Assembly: GCF_018129005.1 (NCBI RefSeq)
Contig: NZ_JAAEDL010000017.1
Location: forward strand, 62,001 to 126,000
Length of the DNA: 64,000 nt
From: Neoroseomonas eburnea
Lineage (GTDB): Bacteria > Pseudomonadota > Alphaproteobacteria > Acetobacterales > Acetobacteraceae
Direction: 5' to 3'
Shown here: positions 53,119 to 62,547 of the stretch, piece after piece
Position numbering within the stretch: the first letter of the stretch is position 1
Layout: every line of letters starts with the position of its first letter
Position numbers and translations under genes: made by a program
The notes under the pieces: model-generated
The model's database searches: none
Told to the model about the DNA's origin: nothing
What the model saw: the letters and a program-made list of their open reading frames with translations, nothing else

Positions 53119-53564
53119 GCGAGCCGGTCTTCCGCCGCGCCACGGCAGCCGACCTGCCGGCGATCGTCGCGCTGCTCGCCGACGACGTGCTGGGGGCGGC
53201 GCGGGAGCAGCCGGGCCATCCCGCCTATGACGCGGCCTTCGCGGCGATCGGGGCCGATGCCAACCAGCTCCTCGCCGTAGCCGAGGAGGAGGCGCGGATC
53301 GTCGGCTGCCTCCAGATCTCCTTCGTCCCCGGCCTGTCGCGCCTGGGGATGTGGCGCGGGCAGATCGAGAGCGTGCGCGTCGCCGCGAGCCACCGCGGCG
53401 CGGGGCTCGGGCGGCGCATGTTCGACTGGGCGATCGAGCAGTGCCGCGCCCGCGGCTGTGGCCTGGTGCAGCTGACCACGGACAAGGCGCGGCCGGATGC
53501 GCGGCGCTTCTATGAAGCGCTGGGCTTTGTCGCGAGCCACGAAGGAATGAAGCTGAAGCTCTGA
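53115..53564 (+). CDS. GNAT family N-acetyltransferase
   Basis: 149 residues from a GTG coupled to the synthase gene. Acetyl-CoA motif A is IESVRVAASHRGAGLGRRMFDWAIEQCRARGCGLVQLTTDKARPDARRFYEALGF, the standard GNAT core. The acceptor is unknown. Translational coupling to a membrane-lipid enzyme is notable but does not define its target. Confidence 0.88.
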   Translation: MSEPVFRRATAADLPAIVALLADDVLGAAREQPGHPAYDAAFAAIGADANQLLAVAEEEARIVGCLQISFVPGLSRLGMWRGQIESVRVAASHRGAGLGRRMFDWAIEQCRARGCGLVQLTTDKARPDARRFYEALGFVASHEGMKLKL

Positions 53565-53565
53565 C

Positions 53566-53673
53566 GCCGAGAGGGGTTTCCGTTCGCCTCGGCTCACGGC
53601 AACCGCTCTAGCCTTTTGTTTTTGCGAGCATCTTCACCCGACCAGGTGGTTCCACCTGGTCGGGATCCGCTCT
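53566..53673 (+). repeat. Intergenic repeat family C, copy 2
   Basis: Starts 1 base after the GNAT stop. Stem one pairs GCCGAG (53566-53571) with CTCGGC (53588-53593). Stem two pairs 13 bases at 53637-53649 with 53652-53664 around a two-base loop. GCGAGCATCTTCACC is kept as in copy 1. Both stems differ from copy 1 by paired, compensating changes. Confidence 0.75.
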
Positions 53674-53680
53674 GGTGTCC

Positions 53681-53835
53681 TGATACGAGCGGCACGAGTT
53701 CTTGCCTCGTGCCGAGGCCGCGAATGCGGCCCGCCGGTGGTCCGGCGAAGCCAAGCCAACCGGAGGTTTGCGTCCGGCGTCGGAGGGCTCGAAAAGCCTC
53801 ATGCCAACGGTCGCGAATGGCGGCCGCTGGTATGA
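53681..53835 (+). repeat. Intergenic repeat family A, copy 3 (full length)
   Basis: 155 bases, roughly 85-90 percent identical by eye to the copy at 41038-41192, in the same orientation, ending GGTATGA. It directly follows repeat C, so the two families fill most of the 386-base gap 53565-53950. The remaining 115 bases (53836-53950) show no gene. Confidence 0.8.
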
Positions 53836-53950
53836 TTCCGAGGTCCCGCGGACTTCGCACTCTGGCCACGAGCCATTCTCTTCAGTGGCCTGCTTGTCCG
53901 CTCCGTTCGCTGGAGATCCAGCGCACTTCACGGGCAGGACGCCAGCGGCG

Positions 53951-54835
53951 TCAGCTCTTGGCCGCGATGATGGCCCCGCTCAGGCTGTCGGGGATGCGCC
54001 GTTTCCATGCCCCCGCATCCACCTGCGTCACGAAGTCCAGCACCGCCCGGTTGAAGGCGTCCGGGTATTCCAGGTTCATGGTGTGCCCGCATTTCGGCAG
54101 CACCATCAGCGCGCTCGTCGGGATGGTGCGCTTGAGGTAGAGCGCCGGTTCGAGCGTCGGGTCATCCTCGTCGCCGGCAATCACCAGGGTCGGCGTCGTG
54201 TAGCCCCGGAACCCGTCGGCAAGATCGAAGAGGGACGGCCTTTCGCGCTGCACGCCCTGCATGGTCAGCGCGGAGCCTTCCGTCGAATGCTCGCTGAGTT
54301 GGGCCTGGAACTCCGCGTAGCCGCGCGGGTCGGTCTCCTCGAAGACCAGGCGGGTCGGGCCGCGGCTGTAGGATCTGCCGAACACCGCCATGCCCTCCGC
54401 CCGCAGACGCGCGATGGCGAGGTCGGTTTCGGCGCGGAACTGCTCGCGCTTGTCGGGCGCGGCGCCATAGCCGACGCCCGCCGCGACCAGGCTGCGCGCC
54501 AGCCCCGGATAGCGCAGGCCGAGATGCAACGCCGCGAAGGCCCCCATGGACAGCCCGACGACATGCGCCTGGCCGAGCCCCAGCCCCTTGATCACCGCGG
54601 CGATGTCGTCCGTCGCGCGGTCCTGCGAATAGGCCTTCGGGTCGGCCGGCACGGCGGAGGGCGGATAGCCCCGCGCGTTGTAGGCGATGCAACGGTAGCG
54701 GCGGGAGAAGAACCGCATCTGCGGCTCCCAGGACCGGGCGTCGCCGGCGAATTCGTGCACGAACACCATCGGGATGCCTGTGCCGGCTTCCTGGTAGTGC
54801 AGTTCCACGCCGTCATCCGTCCGCAGCCTCGGCAT
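53951..54835 (-). CDS. Alpha/beta hydrolase
   Basis: 294 residues. MVFVHEFAGDARSWEPQMRFF (oxyanion-hole HExxG in place of HGxxG), VVGLSMGAFAALHLGLRYPG (nucleophile elbow GLSMG), VIAGDEDDPTLEP (acid) and LPKCGHTMNLEYP (His) complete the triad. GAGGAGGAG precedes the ATG. It resembles 3-oxoadipate enol-lactonase or haloperoxidase-like hydrolases. Divergent from the suf operon. Confidence 0.88.
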   Translation of the reverse strand: MPRLRTDDGVELHYQEAGTGIPMVFVHEFAGDARSWEPQMRFFSRRYRCIAYNARGYPPSAVPADPKAYSQDRATDDIAAVIKGLGLGQAHVVGLSMGAFAALHLGLRYPGLARSLVAAGVGYGAAPDKREQFRAETDLAIARLRAEGMAVFGRSYSRGPTRLVFEETDPRGYAEFQAQLSEHSTEGSALTMQGVQRERPSLFDLADGFRGYTTPTLVIAGDEDDPTLEPALYLKRTIPTSALMVLPKCGHTMNLEYPDAFNRAVLDFVTQVDAGAWKRRIPDSLSGAIIAAKS

Positions 54836-54930
54836 GCCGTTCTCCTCCTCCCGTTTCGCCGGCCGGCAGCATGTGCGGCAGTGCCTTGCCCGTCCAGGCG
54901 CCTTGACACCGACGGAGTGCGGGCGCATCT

Positions 54931-54959
54931 GCAATCCGGACCATTTGGGTCCTGATTGC
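54931..54959. promoter_or_regulatory. Palindromic operator of the suf operon
   Basis: GCAATCCGGACC and GGTCCTGATTGC form 12-bp arms (one mismatch) around ATTTG, 15 bases before the Rrf2 start. A consensus TTGACA lies at 54903-54908. The core ATCC-GGAC-N7-GTCC-TGAT resembles binding sites of IscR/SufR-type Rrf2 proteins, suggesting autoregulation by the first gene. Confidence 0.6.
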
Positions 54960-54974
54960 TGGAGGCGAACGGCC

Positions 54975-55421
54975 GTGTTGCGGCTGTCGAAAATGACCGA
55001 TTACGCCGTGGTGGTGCTGACCAGGCTGGAAGACGCCGAGGAAGGGAGCGTGATGACCGCGCCCGGCCTTGCCGCGACCACCGGCCTTGCGGAGCCCACG
55101 GTATCGAAGGTCCTCAAGATCCTCTCCCATGCCGGCCTGGTCGAGGGGCGCCGCGGCGCTTCCGGCGGATACCTGCTGACCCGCCCGCTGGTCGAGATGC
55201 GATTGACCGACGTGATCACCGCGATAGACGGTCCCATCGCGCTGACGGCCTGCGTGGACAATTCCTTCGGCCTTTGCGATGCGGAGGCCAGGTGTCCCGT
55301 CCGGGGCCGCTGGGACCCCGTGAACGAAGCCATCCGCCGGGCGCTGTCCGGCATATCCATTGCCGACCTCGCGCGCGTGCCGGCCGTCGTGCCGCACCGC
55401 CAGACCGCCGCCGCCGAATAG
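54975..55421 (+). CDS. Rrf2-family Fe-S regulator of the suf operon
   Basis: 148 residues from a GTG giving [15 protein letters not shown], the usual Rrf2 opening. A winged helix ([35 protein letters not shown]) precedes the three Cys of [15 protein letters not shown], spaced 8 and 6 apart, which would hold a [2Fe-2S] or [4Fe-4S] cluster as in IscR. It senses Fe-S status and controls the downstream genes. GGAGG lies 10 bases upstream. Confidence 0.92.
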   Translation: MLRLSKMTDYAVVVLTRLEDAEEGSVMTAPGLAATTGLAEPTVSKVLKILSHAGLVEGRRGASGGYLLTRPLVEMRLTDVITAIDGPIALTACVDNSFGLCDAEARCPVRGRWDPVNEAIRRALSGISIADLARVPAVVPHRQTAAAE

Positions 55422-55435
55422 GACGGAGAAGACCA

Positions 55436-56931
55436 ATGCCCGCCGTCACGGAAACCCTCGAAACCGTCCAGTCCGTCACCGAGTCCGGCTACAAGTGGGG
55501 CTTCGAGACCGACATCGAGATGGAGTTCGCCCCCAAGGGGCTGAACGAGGAGATCGTCCGCTTCATCAGCGCGAAGAAGAACGAGCCCGAATGGCTGCTC
55601 GAATGGCGCCTGCGCGCCTTCACCGCCTGGAAGTCGATGGAGGAGCCGCGCTGGGCGGCGGTGAAGTATCCGCCGATCGACTACCAGGAAAGCTACTACT
55701 ACGCCGCGCCGAAGCAGAAGGTGGCGCCGAAGTCGCTCGACGAGGTCGATCCCGAGCTGCTGAAGACCTACGCCAAGCTCGGCATCCCGCTGCGCGAGCA
55801 GGAGATCCTGGCCGGCGTCGAGGGCGCCGGCAGCGCGCCGGCCGATGGCCGCATGCCCGTCGCGGTGGATGCGGTGTTCGACAGCGTTTCCGTCGCGACA
55901 ACCTTCAAGGACCGGCTCGAGAAGGAAGGCATCATCTTCTGCTCGATCAGCGAGGCGGTGCAGAACCACCCGGATCTGGTGCGGAAGTATCTCGGCACCG
56001 TGGTGCCGCAGGGCGACAACTTCTTCGCCGCGCTGAACAGCGCGGTCTTCACCGATGGCAGCTTCGTCTACATCCCGAAGGGCGTGCGCTGCCCGATGGA
56101 GCTGTCCACCTATTTCCGCATCAACGCCAAGAGCACGGGCCAGTTCGAGCGTACGCTGATCATCGCCGACGAGGGCGCCTACGTCTCGTATCTGGAAGGC
56201 TGCACGGCCCCGATGCGCGACGAGAACCAGCTCCACGCCGCGGTGGTCGAGCTCGTCGCGCTGGATGACGCGACCATCAAGTATTCCACCGTGCAGAACT
56301 GGTACCCCGGCGACGCCGAGGGCCGCGGCGGCATCTACAACTTCGTCACCAAGCGCGGCGCCTGCCGCGGGGCGCGGTCCAAGATCTCCTGGACCCAGGT
56401 GGAGACGGGTTCGGCCATCACCTGGAAGTACCCGTCCTGCATCCTGCAGGGGGCGGACAGCGTCGGCGAGTTCTACTCCGTCGCCATCACCAACAACTAC
56501 CAGCAGGCCGACACCGGCACGAAGATGTTCCACATCGGCCCGCGCACGAAGTCGACCATCGTGTCCAAGGGCATCAGCGCCGGGCACGGCCAGAACACCT
56601 ATCGCGGCCTGGTGCGCATCGGCGCCAAGGCGAGCGGCGCGCGCAACTTCACCCAGTGCGACAGCCTGCTGATCGGCGACCTGTGTGGCGCGCACACCGT
56701 GCCCTACATCGAGAACCGCTGTGTCACGGCCAAGGTGGAGCACGAGGCGACCACCAGCCGCATCGCCGAGGACCAGCTCTTCTACTGCCGCCAGCGCGGG
56801 CTGACGGAGGAGGAGGCGGTGGGCCTCATCGTCAATGGCTTCTGCCGCGAGGTGCTGAAGGAGCTGCCGATGGAGTTCGCGGTGGAAGCCCAGAAGCTGC
56901 TGCAGATTTCGCTCGAAGGGAGCGTCGGTTG

Positions 56932-56932
<1 letters not shown>
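55436..56932 (+). CDS. sufB: Fe-S cluster assembly scaffold protein SufB
   Basis: 498 residues, full length. Typical stretches: [73 protein letters not shown] (C of the assembly site), [36 protein letters not shown], and [19 protein letters not shown]. It forms the SufBC2D complex on which clusters are built. GGAGAAG precedes the ATG. Its stop overlaps sufC as TGATG. Confidence 0.97.
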
Positions 56933-57674
<742 letters not shown>

Positions 57675-57678
<4 letters not shown>

Positions 57679-58967
57679 CGGCACAGGTCGCCACTGGTGC
57701 CGCCGGCTTCCTCGCCCGCTACGAAGGGCTGAAGGACCACCTGCCCGGCGCCCGCAAGCCCTGGCTCAACACGCTGCGCGCCGACGCCGCCGTGCATTTC
57801 GCCGCGCGCGGCTTCCCGACGCGGCGCGTGGAGCAATGGAAGTACACCGACCTCGGCCCCGTCGCGCAGGCGACCTTCGCCGAGCCGCTGACGATGGTCG
57901 AGGGCGCGCTGGCCCTGCCGCCCCCGAACGCGGCCAGCCGCGCGGTGTTCGTCGATGGCCGCTTCCGCCCGGATCTCTCGACGCTGGGGGGCCTCCCCTT
58001 CCGCGCCACGGGGCTGGCGCAGGACCTCAACGACGCCGAGCCCTGGCTCGGCGCGCTGGCCAAGCCGGAGGCCGAGCCGCTCGCCGCGCTGAACACCATG
58101 CTGTTCGAGGACGGGCTGTTCCTCGACCTGCCGGACGGCGTCGATGCCGGGCTGCTGGAACTGGTGTCCATCGCCGTCGATCCGGGTCGGCCCTTCGCCT
58201 TCCATCCGCGGCACCTCATCCGACTCGGCGCCGGGGCGAAGCTGACGCTGATCGAGACCGCGACCGGCCGCGGCCAGTGCCTGCATAATCCGGTCTTCGA
58301 GATCGAGGTCGCCGAAGGCGCGACGCTGACGCATGGCCGCATGCTGCAGGAGGAAGCGACCGTCTTCCACCTGTCCACCATCTACGCGACCATCGCCGCC
58401 GGTGGCACCTACGACAACTTCACCGTCGCCGCCGGCCCGCGGCTGACGCGCAACGAGATCCACGCGGTGCTGACCGGCCCGAAGGCCGCCTGCCACATGA
58501 ACGGGGCGCAGATGGCGGCCGACGGCCAGCATGTGGACACCACCACGGCGCTCGATCACGCCGCGCCCGACTGCGCCAGCCGGCAGACCTACAAGACGGT
58601 GCTGGCCGGCCGTTCCCGCGGCGTCTTCCAGGGCAAGATCCTGGTCCGCCAGGTCGCGCAGAAGACCGATGGCTACCAGATGAACCAGGCGCTGCTGCTC
58701 TCGGAGGAAGCCGAGATCGACAGCAAGCCGCAGCTCGAGATCTACGCCGACGACGTGAAGTGCAGCCACGGCGCGACGGTCGGCGCGCTGGATGCGGACA
58801 GCCTCTTCTATCTCCGCACCCGAGGCATTCCCGAGAGCCAGGCCAAGGCCATGCTGGTCGAAGCCTTCCTGCACGAGGCGGTGGAGACCGTGACCGACGA
58901 CACGCTGCGCACCGCGCTGACGCGGGCGCTCGACAATTGGTGGGCCCGACAGGGGGCGGCTGCTTGA
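57675..58967 (+). CDS. sufD: Fe-S cluster assembly protein SufD
   Basis: 430 residues. RRVEQWKYTDLGPVAQATF near the N-terminus is diagnostic of SufD. The C-terminal SufB/D beta-helix has TYKTVLAGRSRGVFQGKILVRQVAQKTDGYQMNQALLLSEEAEIDSKPQLEIYADDVKCSHGATVG and TRGIPESQAKAMLVEAFL. It partners SufB in the scaffold complex and helps iron entry. Coupled to sufC by ATGA and to sufS by TGATG. Confidence 0.96.
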
Positions 58968-60214
58968 TGGATACGCTGGCACCGGTCGCATTCGACGTCG
59001 CGCGCATCCGGCAGGACTTCCCGATCCTGTCGCAGCCGCAGGCGCGCGGCCGGCCGCTGGTGTTCCTCGATTCCGGGGCCTCGGCGCAGAAGCCGCGCGC
59101 TGTCATCGACGCCATGGTCCGCTGCATGGAAACGGCCTACGCCAACGTCCATCGCGGCGCCTATCGCCTGTCCGAGCTCGCCACGGAATCCTATGAGGCC
59201 GCGCGCGCCGCCACCGCGCGCTTCGTCCATGCCGCCGACCCGCGCGAGATCGTCTTCACCCGCAACAGCACCGAGGCGATGAACCTCGTCGCGCATTCCT
59301 GGGGCCGCGGCGTGATGGAGCCCGGCCAGGCGGTGCTGATCAGCGAGCTCGAACACCACGCCAACATCGTGCCATGGCAGATGCTGCGCGACGACAAGGG
59401 CAACGAGTTGCGCGTCTGCCGCGTGACGGACAGCGGCGAACTCGACATGGACGACCTCGGGCGCAAGCTTGCCGACGGCAAGGTCGGGCTGGTCGCGCTC
59501 GCGCACATGTCGAACGTGCTCGGCACCGTCACGCCGGTGGAGCGCATCGTCGCCCTGGCCCACGCGCATGGCGCCAGGGTGCTGCTCGACGGCTCCCAGG
59601 CCGCGGTGCACCGCAGCGTGGACGTGCAGGCGATCGGCTGCGACTTCTACTGCTTCACCGGCCACAAGCTGTACGGACCCACCGGCATCGGCATCCTGTG
59701 GGCGAAGCTGGAACACCTCGACCGCATGCCACCCTTCCTCGGCGGCGGCGACATGATCTCTTCCGTCACCTTCGAGAAGTCGGAATGGGCGCCGGCGCCC
59801 GCGAAGTTCGAGGCCGGCACACCGCCGATCATCGAGGCCGTCGGCCTGCACGCCGCCATCGACTACGTGACGGCCATCGGCATGCCGGCGATCGAGGCGC
59901 ATGAGCGCAGCCTCGTGGATCACGCCATGGGCGCGCTGTCCGAGGTGCCTGGCCTGATGCTGCTCGGCCGGGCGCAGGACCGTGGCGGGGTCTTCGCCTT
60001 CGCGCTCGATGCCGCGCATCCGCACGACCTCGCGACGCTGCTCGATCGCGCGGGCATCGCCGTGCGCGCCGGCCGCCATTGCGCAGAGCCGTTGCATGCC
60101 CGCTTCGGGCTGGAGAACGGCACGACGCGCGCCTCCTTCGGCCTCTATACGACGAAGGAGGAGATCGACCTCCTCGCGCGTGCCCTGACCGAGGCGCGGG
60201 AGTTCTTCAGATGA
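58967..60214 (+). CDS. sufS: Cysteine desulfurase SufS
   Basis: 415 residues of the group II desulfurases. Pyridoxal phosphate binds Lys234 in CFTGHKLYGPTG; ELEHHANIVPWQ and LLDGSQAAVHRSVDVQ are the cofactor-site motifs. The active Cys372 lies in RAGRHCAEPL with the short loop of SufS. It takes sulfur from cysteine as persulfide and passes it to SufU (next gene). Coupled by overlap on both sides. Confidence 0.96.
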   Translation: MDTLAPVAFDVARIRQDFPILSQPQARGRPLVFLDSGASAQKPRAVIDAMVRCMETAYANVHRGAYRLSELATESYEAARAATARFVHAADPREIVFTRNSTEAMNLVAHSWGRGVMEPGQAVLISELEHHANIVPWQMLRDDKGNELRVCRVTDSGELDMDDLGRKLADGKVGLVALAHMSNVLGTVTPVERIVALAHAHGARVLLDGSQAAVHRSVDVQAIGCDFYCFTGHKLYGPTGIGILWAKLEHLDRMPPFLGGGDMISSVTFEKSEWAPAPAKFEAGTPPIIEAVGLHAAIDYVTAIGMPAIEAHERSLVDHAMGALSEVPGLMLLGRAQDRGGVFAFALDAAHPHDLATLLDRAGIAVRAGRHCAEPLHARFGLENGTTRASFGLYTTKEEIDLLARALTEAREFFR

Positions 60215-60684
60215 GCGGCCTCTTCGACGACCTGCGCGACCTCTACCAGGAAGTCATCCTGGATCACGGCCGCAAGCCGCGGAACTTCCGCCGGCTGGAG
60301 GATGCGGACGCGACGGCGCGCGGCGACAACCCGATGTGCGGCGACCGCATCGAGCTCTTCGTCAAGATGACGCCGGACGGGCACATCGCCGACGCCGCCT
60401 TCCAGGGCCGCGGCTGCGCCATCTCCACCGCCTCCGCCTCCCTGATGACGGAGACGGTGAAGGGCAAGACGGCGGAGGAGGCGAAGGAGCTTGGCGCGAG
60501 GTTCCGCGAACTCGCGATGACCGGCACCTGCCCGGACTGCGGCGCTGGGCTGGCGGAGGAGATGGAGCGCCTCGCGCCGCTCTCCGGCGTGCATGAATTT
60601 CCGTCCCGCGTGAAATGCGCGACGCTCGCCTGGCATACGCTGAACGCCGCGCTCGACGGGACCAAGGAGGCGAGCAGTGAGTGA
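60211..60684 (+). CDS. sufU: SufU sulfur-transfer protein
   Basis: 157 residues, IscU-like but with the SufU insertion. Cys43 and Asp45 (MCGDRI), Cys69 (RGCAISTASASLM) and the late Cys in RVKCATLAW are the zinc-site residues used to accept persulfide from SufS. An additional CPDCG pair lies in the SufU-specific insert. No sufE is present, so SufU should be the partner of SufS. ATGA-coupled to sufS. Confidence 0.93.
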   Translation: MSGLFDDLRDLYQEVILDHGRKPRNFRRLEDADATARGDNPMCGDRIELFVKMTPDGHIADAAFQGRGCAISTASASLMTETVKGKTAEEAKELGARFRELAMTGTCPDCGAGLAEEMERLAPLSGVHEFPSRVKCATLAWHTLNAALDGTKEASSE

Positions 60685-61051
60685 ACCCGCCACCACCGAG
60701 ACCCGCGCCGCCTGGACGCCCGATGGCGAGATCAGGCCCCCCGCGCCGAAGGTGAACGAGGATGCGGTGATCGCTGCGATCTCCACCGTCTATGACCCGG
60801 AGATCCCGGTCGACATCTACCAGCTCGGCCTGGTCTACGCGATCGAGATCGCCGACGACGGCAAGGTGAAGGTCGAGATGACGCTCACCACCCCGTCCTG
60901 CCCCTCGGCCCAGGAACTGCCGAGCCAGGTGGAGGAGGCGGTGCGCGCCGTCGAGGGCGTGACCGATGTCGAGGTCGAGGTCGTCTGGGACCCGCCCTGG
61001 GACCAGTCCCGCATGAGCGAGGATGCCCGCCTCGCCCTGAACATGTTCTGA
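60677..61051 (+). CDS. sufT: SufT-type DUF59 (MIP18) protein
   Basis: 124 residues from a GTG that overlaps sufU by 8 bases. The DUF59 core VIAAISTVYDPEIPVDIYQLGLVYAIEI, TLTTPSCPSAQELPSQVEEAV (conserved Cys) and VVWDPPWDQSRMSEDARLAL are all there. SufT proteins help mature Fe-S enzymes under high demand. The place in the operon, between sufU and sufA, is usual in alphaproteobacteria. Confidence 0.93.
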   Translation: MSEPATTETRAAWTPDGEIRPPAPKVNEDAVIAAISTVYDPEIPVDIYQLGLVYAIEIADDGKVKVEMTLTTPSCPSAQELPSQVEEAVRAVEGVTDVEVEVVWDPPWDQSRMSEDARLALNMF

Positions 61052-61059
61052 GGCCAGCG

Positions 61060-61431
61060 ATGAGTGTCACCGCGACCCCGCCCGCCCCGCCGCGCCGCGC
61101 CCTGCCGCCGGTCATGTCCCTGACCGACACGGCGGCGGACCGCCTGCGCGCCCTCTACGCCAAGGGGGAGAACGGCAGGCTGCTGCGCATCAGCGTGAAG
61201 ACCAAGGGCTGCTCGGGTCTGTCCTACGACCTGTCCTGGACGGACGAAGCCGCGCCGAGCGACGAGGTCATCACCGACAAGGGCGTGACCGTGCTGATCG
61301 ACCGCAAGGCGACGCTGTTCCTGATCGGCACGGTGATGGACTACGAGGTGAAGGCGATGACCGCCGGGTTCACCTTCACCAACCCGAACGAGAAGGGCCG
61401 CTGCGGCTGCGGCGAATCCTTCCACGTCTGA
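61060..61431 (+). CDS. sufA: A-type Fe-S carrier protein (SufA/IscA)
   Basis: 123 residues. The three ligand Cys are in KTKGCSGLSYDLSW and the C-terminal GRCGCGESF, the A-type carrier pattern. It receives clusters from the SufBCD scaffold and hands them to target proteins. The N-terminal 20 residues are a Pro-rich extension. It is 8 bases after sufT and ends the suf block. Confidence 0.95.
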   Translation: MSVTATPPAPPRRALPPVMSLTDTAADRLRALYAKGENGRLLRISVKTKGCSGLSYDLSWTDEAAPSDEVITDKGVTVLIDRKATLFLIGTVMDYEVKAMTAGFTFTNPNEKGRCGCGESFHV

Positions 61432-61507
61432 TCGGGCCCGCCCCGCCGGCCGCAAGCCGGAGGCGGCGACCCCGACAGGAAAAGGTCAAGCCAGCGGGAG
61501 GGCATCG

Positions 61508-61900
61508 ATGAGCCAGCATCCTCGCCACCGTCGCCAGGTCGCGGCAGGCCTCGCCATGCTCCTGGCGGGCAGTTCCGCCGCCGTCGCCCATCACGGCTGG
61601 TCCTGGGCGGAGGAGGAGCAGGTGGAACTCCGCGGCATCGTCCGGGAGGTCTATGTCGGCCAGCCGCATCCGACGCTGCGCGTGCAGACCACCGACAATG
61701 AGGTGTGGATCGTCGAGCTCGGCAACCCGCGGCAGACGGCGCGCGCCGGCTTCACCGCCGCATCGGCGGCGCCCGGCGTGCAGGTCGTCGCCATCGGCCA
61801 TCGCTCCCGCGCCCAGGGCGAGCTTCGGTTGAAGGCCGTCCGCCTCAGGATCGGCGAGAGGACCTACGACATCTACCCGGACCGCATCACGCGCAACTGA
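61508..61900 (+). CDS. DUF6152-like exported protein
   Basis: 130 residues. A signal peptide (about 1-27) ends at VAHHGWSWAEEEQVELRGIVREVYVGQPHPTLRVQT, the AHHGW start typical of DUF6152. The mature part is a small beta-rich OB-like domain ending YDIYPDRI. The His pair after the signal could bind metal. It follows sufA by 76 bases and precedes a membrane protein by 10, a pairing I recall from other alphaproteobacteria. Function unknown. Confidence 0.75.
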   Translation: MSQHPRHRRQVAAGLAMLLAGSSAAVAHHGWSWAEEEQVELRGIVREVYVGQPHPTLRVQTTDNEVWIVELGNPRQTARAGFTAASAAPGVQVVAIGHRSRAQGELRLKAVRLRIGERTYDIYPDRITRN

Positions 61901-61910
61901 CGGCGCCGAG

Positions 61911-62384
61911 GTGGACCTGCTCCGCGCCCTGTCCGACATGCCGGTCGTAGCCGTAGTGCGGGATTCGGCCGTCGTCTATCCGTTGGTGAACGCGGCGCAT
62001 GTCGCCGCCATCGGGGTGCTGCTCGGCTCCATCGTCACGCTGGACCTGCGGCTGATGGGGCTGTTCCGGACGCATCCCGTCGCGCATCTCGCGGTGCCGC
62101 TCACGCGCATGGCGGTGGTGGGCCTTCTCCTCGCCGCGCCGACGGGTCTCCTGCTCTTCCTCACGCGGCCGTCTGCCTATCTCGAGAACCCGGCCTTCCT
62201 GGCCAAGCTCGGCATCCTTTCGCTGGGGCTGCTGAATGCGCTGGTGCTGCGGTTCAATCCCGGATGGCTGATCTGCCTGGAGACAGGACGCCTGTCCTGG
62301 TCCGTGCGCGCCGCCGCGCTGTTCTCGCTGCTCGTCTGGCTGGCCGCCGTGGTGGCCGGGCGCTGGATCGGCTTCCTGCAATAG
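61911..62384 (+). CDS. Four-helix membrane protein (DUF6644-like)
   Basis: 157 residues from a GTG. Four membrane helices: YPLVNAAHVAAIGVLLGSIVTLDL, MAVVGLLLAAPTGLLLFL, FLAKLGILSLGLLNALVL, and AALFSLLVWLAAVVAGRWIGF. A conserved His in NAAHV near the first helix and Arg in LRLMG suggest heme or metal binding, as in DUF2214/DUF6644-type proteins. Likely co-transcribed with the DUF6152-like gene. Confidence 0.75.
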   Translation: MDLLRALSDMPVVAVVRDSAVVYPLVNAAHVAAIGVLLGSIVTLDLRLMGLFRTHPVAHLAVPLTRMAVVGLLLAAPTGLLLFLTRPSAYLENPAFLAKLGILSLGLLNALVLRFNPGWLICLETGRLSWSVRAAALFSLLVWLAAVVAGRWIGFLQ

Positions 62385-62392
62385 AGGCCGGA

Positions 62393-62547
62393 TCATACCA
62401 TCGGCCGCTATACGCGGCCGCTGGTATGAGGCTGTTCGTGCCCTCAGACGCCGGGCGCAAACCTCCGGTTTGCTTGGCTTCGCCGGACTGCCGGCGGGCC
62501 GCATTCGCGGCCTCGGCACGAGTCAAAGACTCGTGCCGGCGGTATCA
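62393..62547 (-). repeat. Intergenic repeat family A, copy 4 (full length, stop-codon-linked)
   Basis: 155 bases, opposite orientation to copies 2 and 3. On the minus strand it begins TGATACCGCCGGCACGAG, whose TGA is the stop codon of the ABC-2 permease (62547-62545). Stems: GGCACGAGT/ACTCGTGCC, GGCCGC/GCGGCC, CAAACC/GGTTTG, and a 14-bp terminal hairpin with one mismatch. It fills the convergent gap 62385-62544. Confidence 0.8.
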
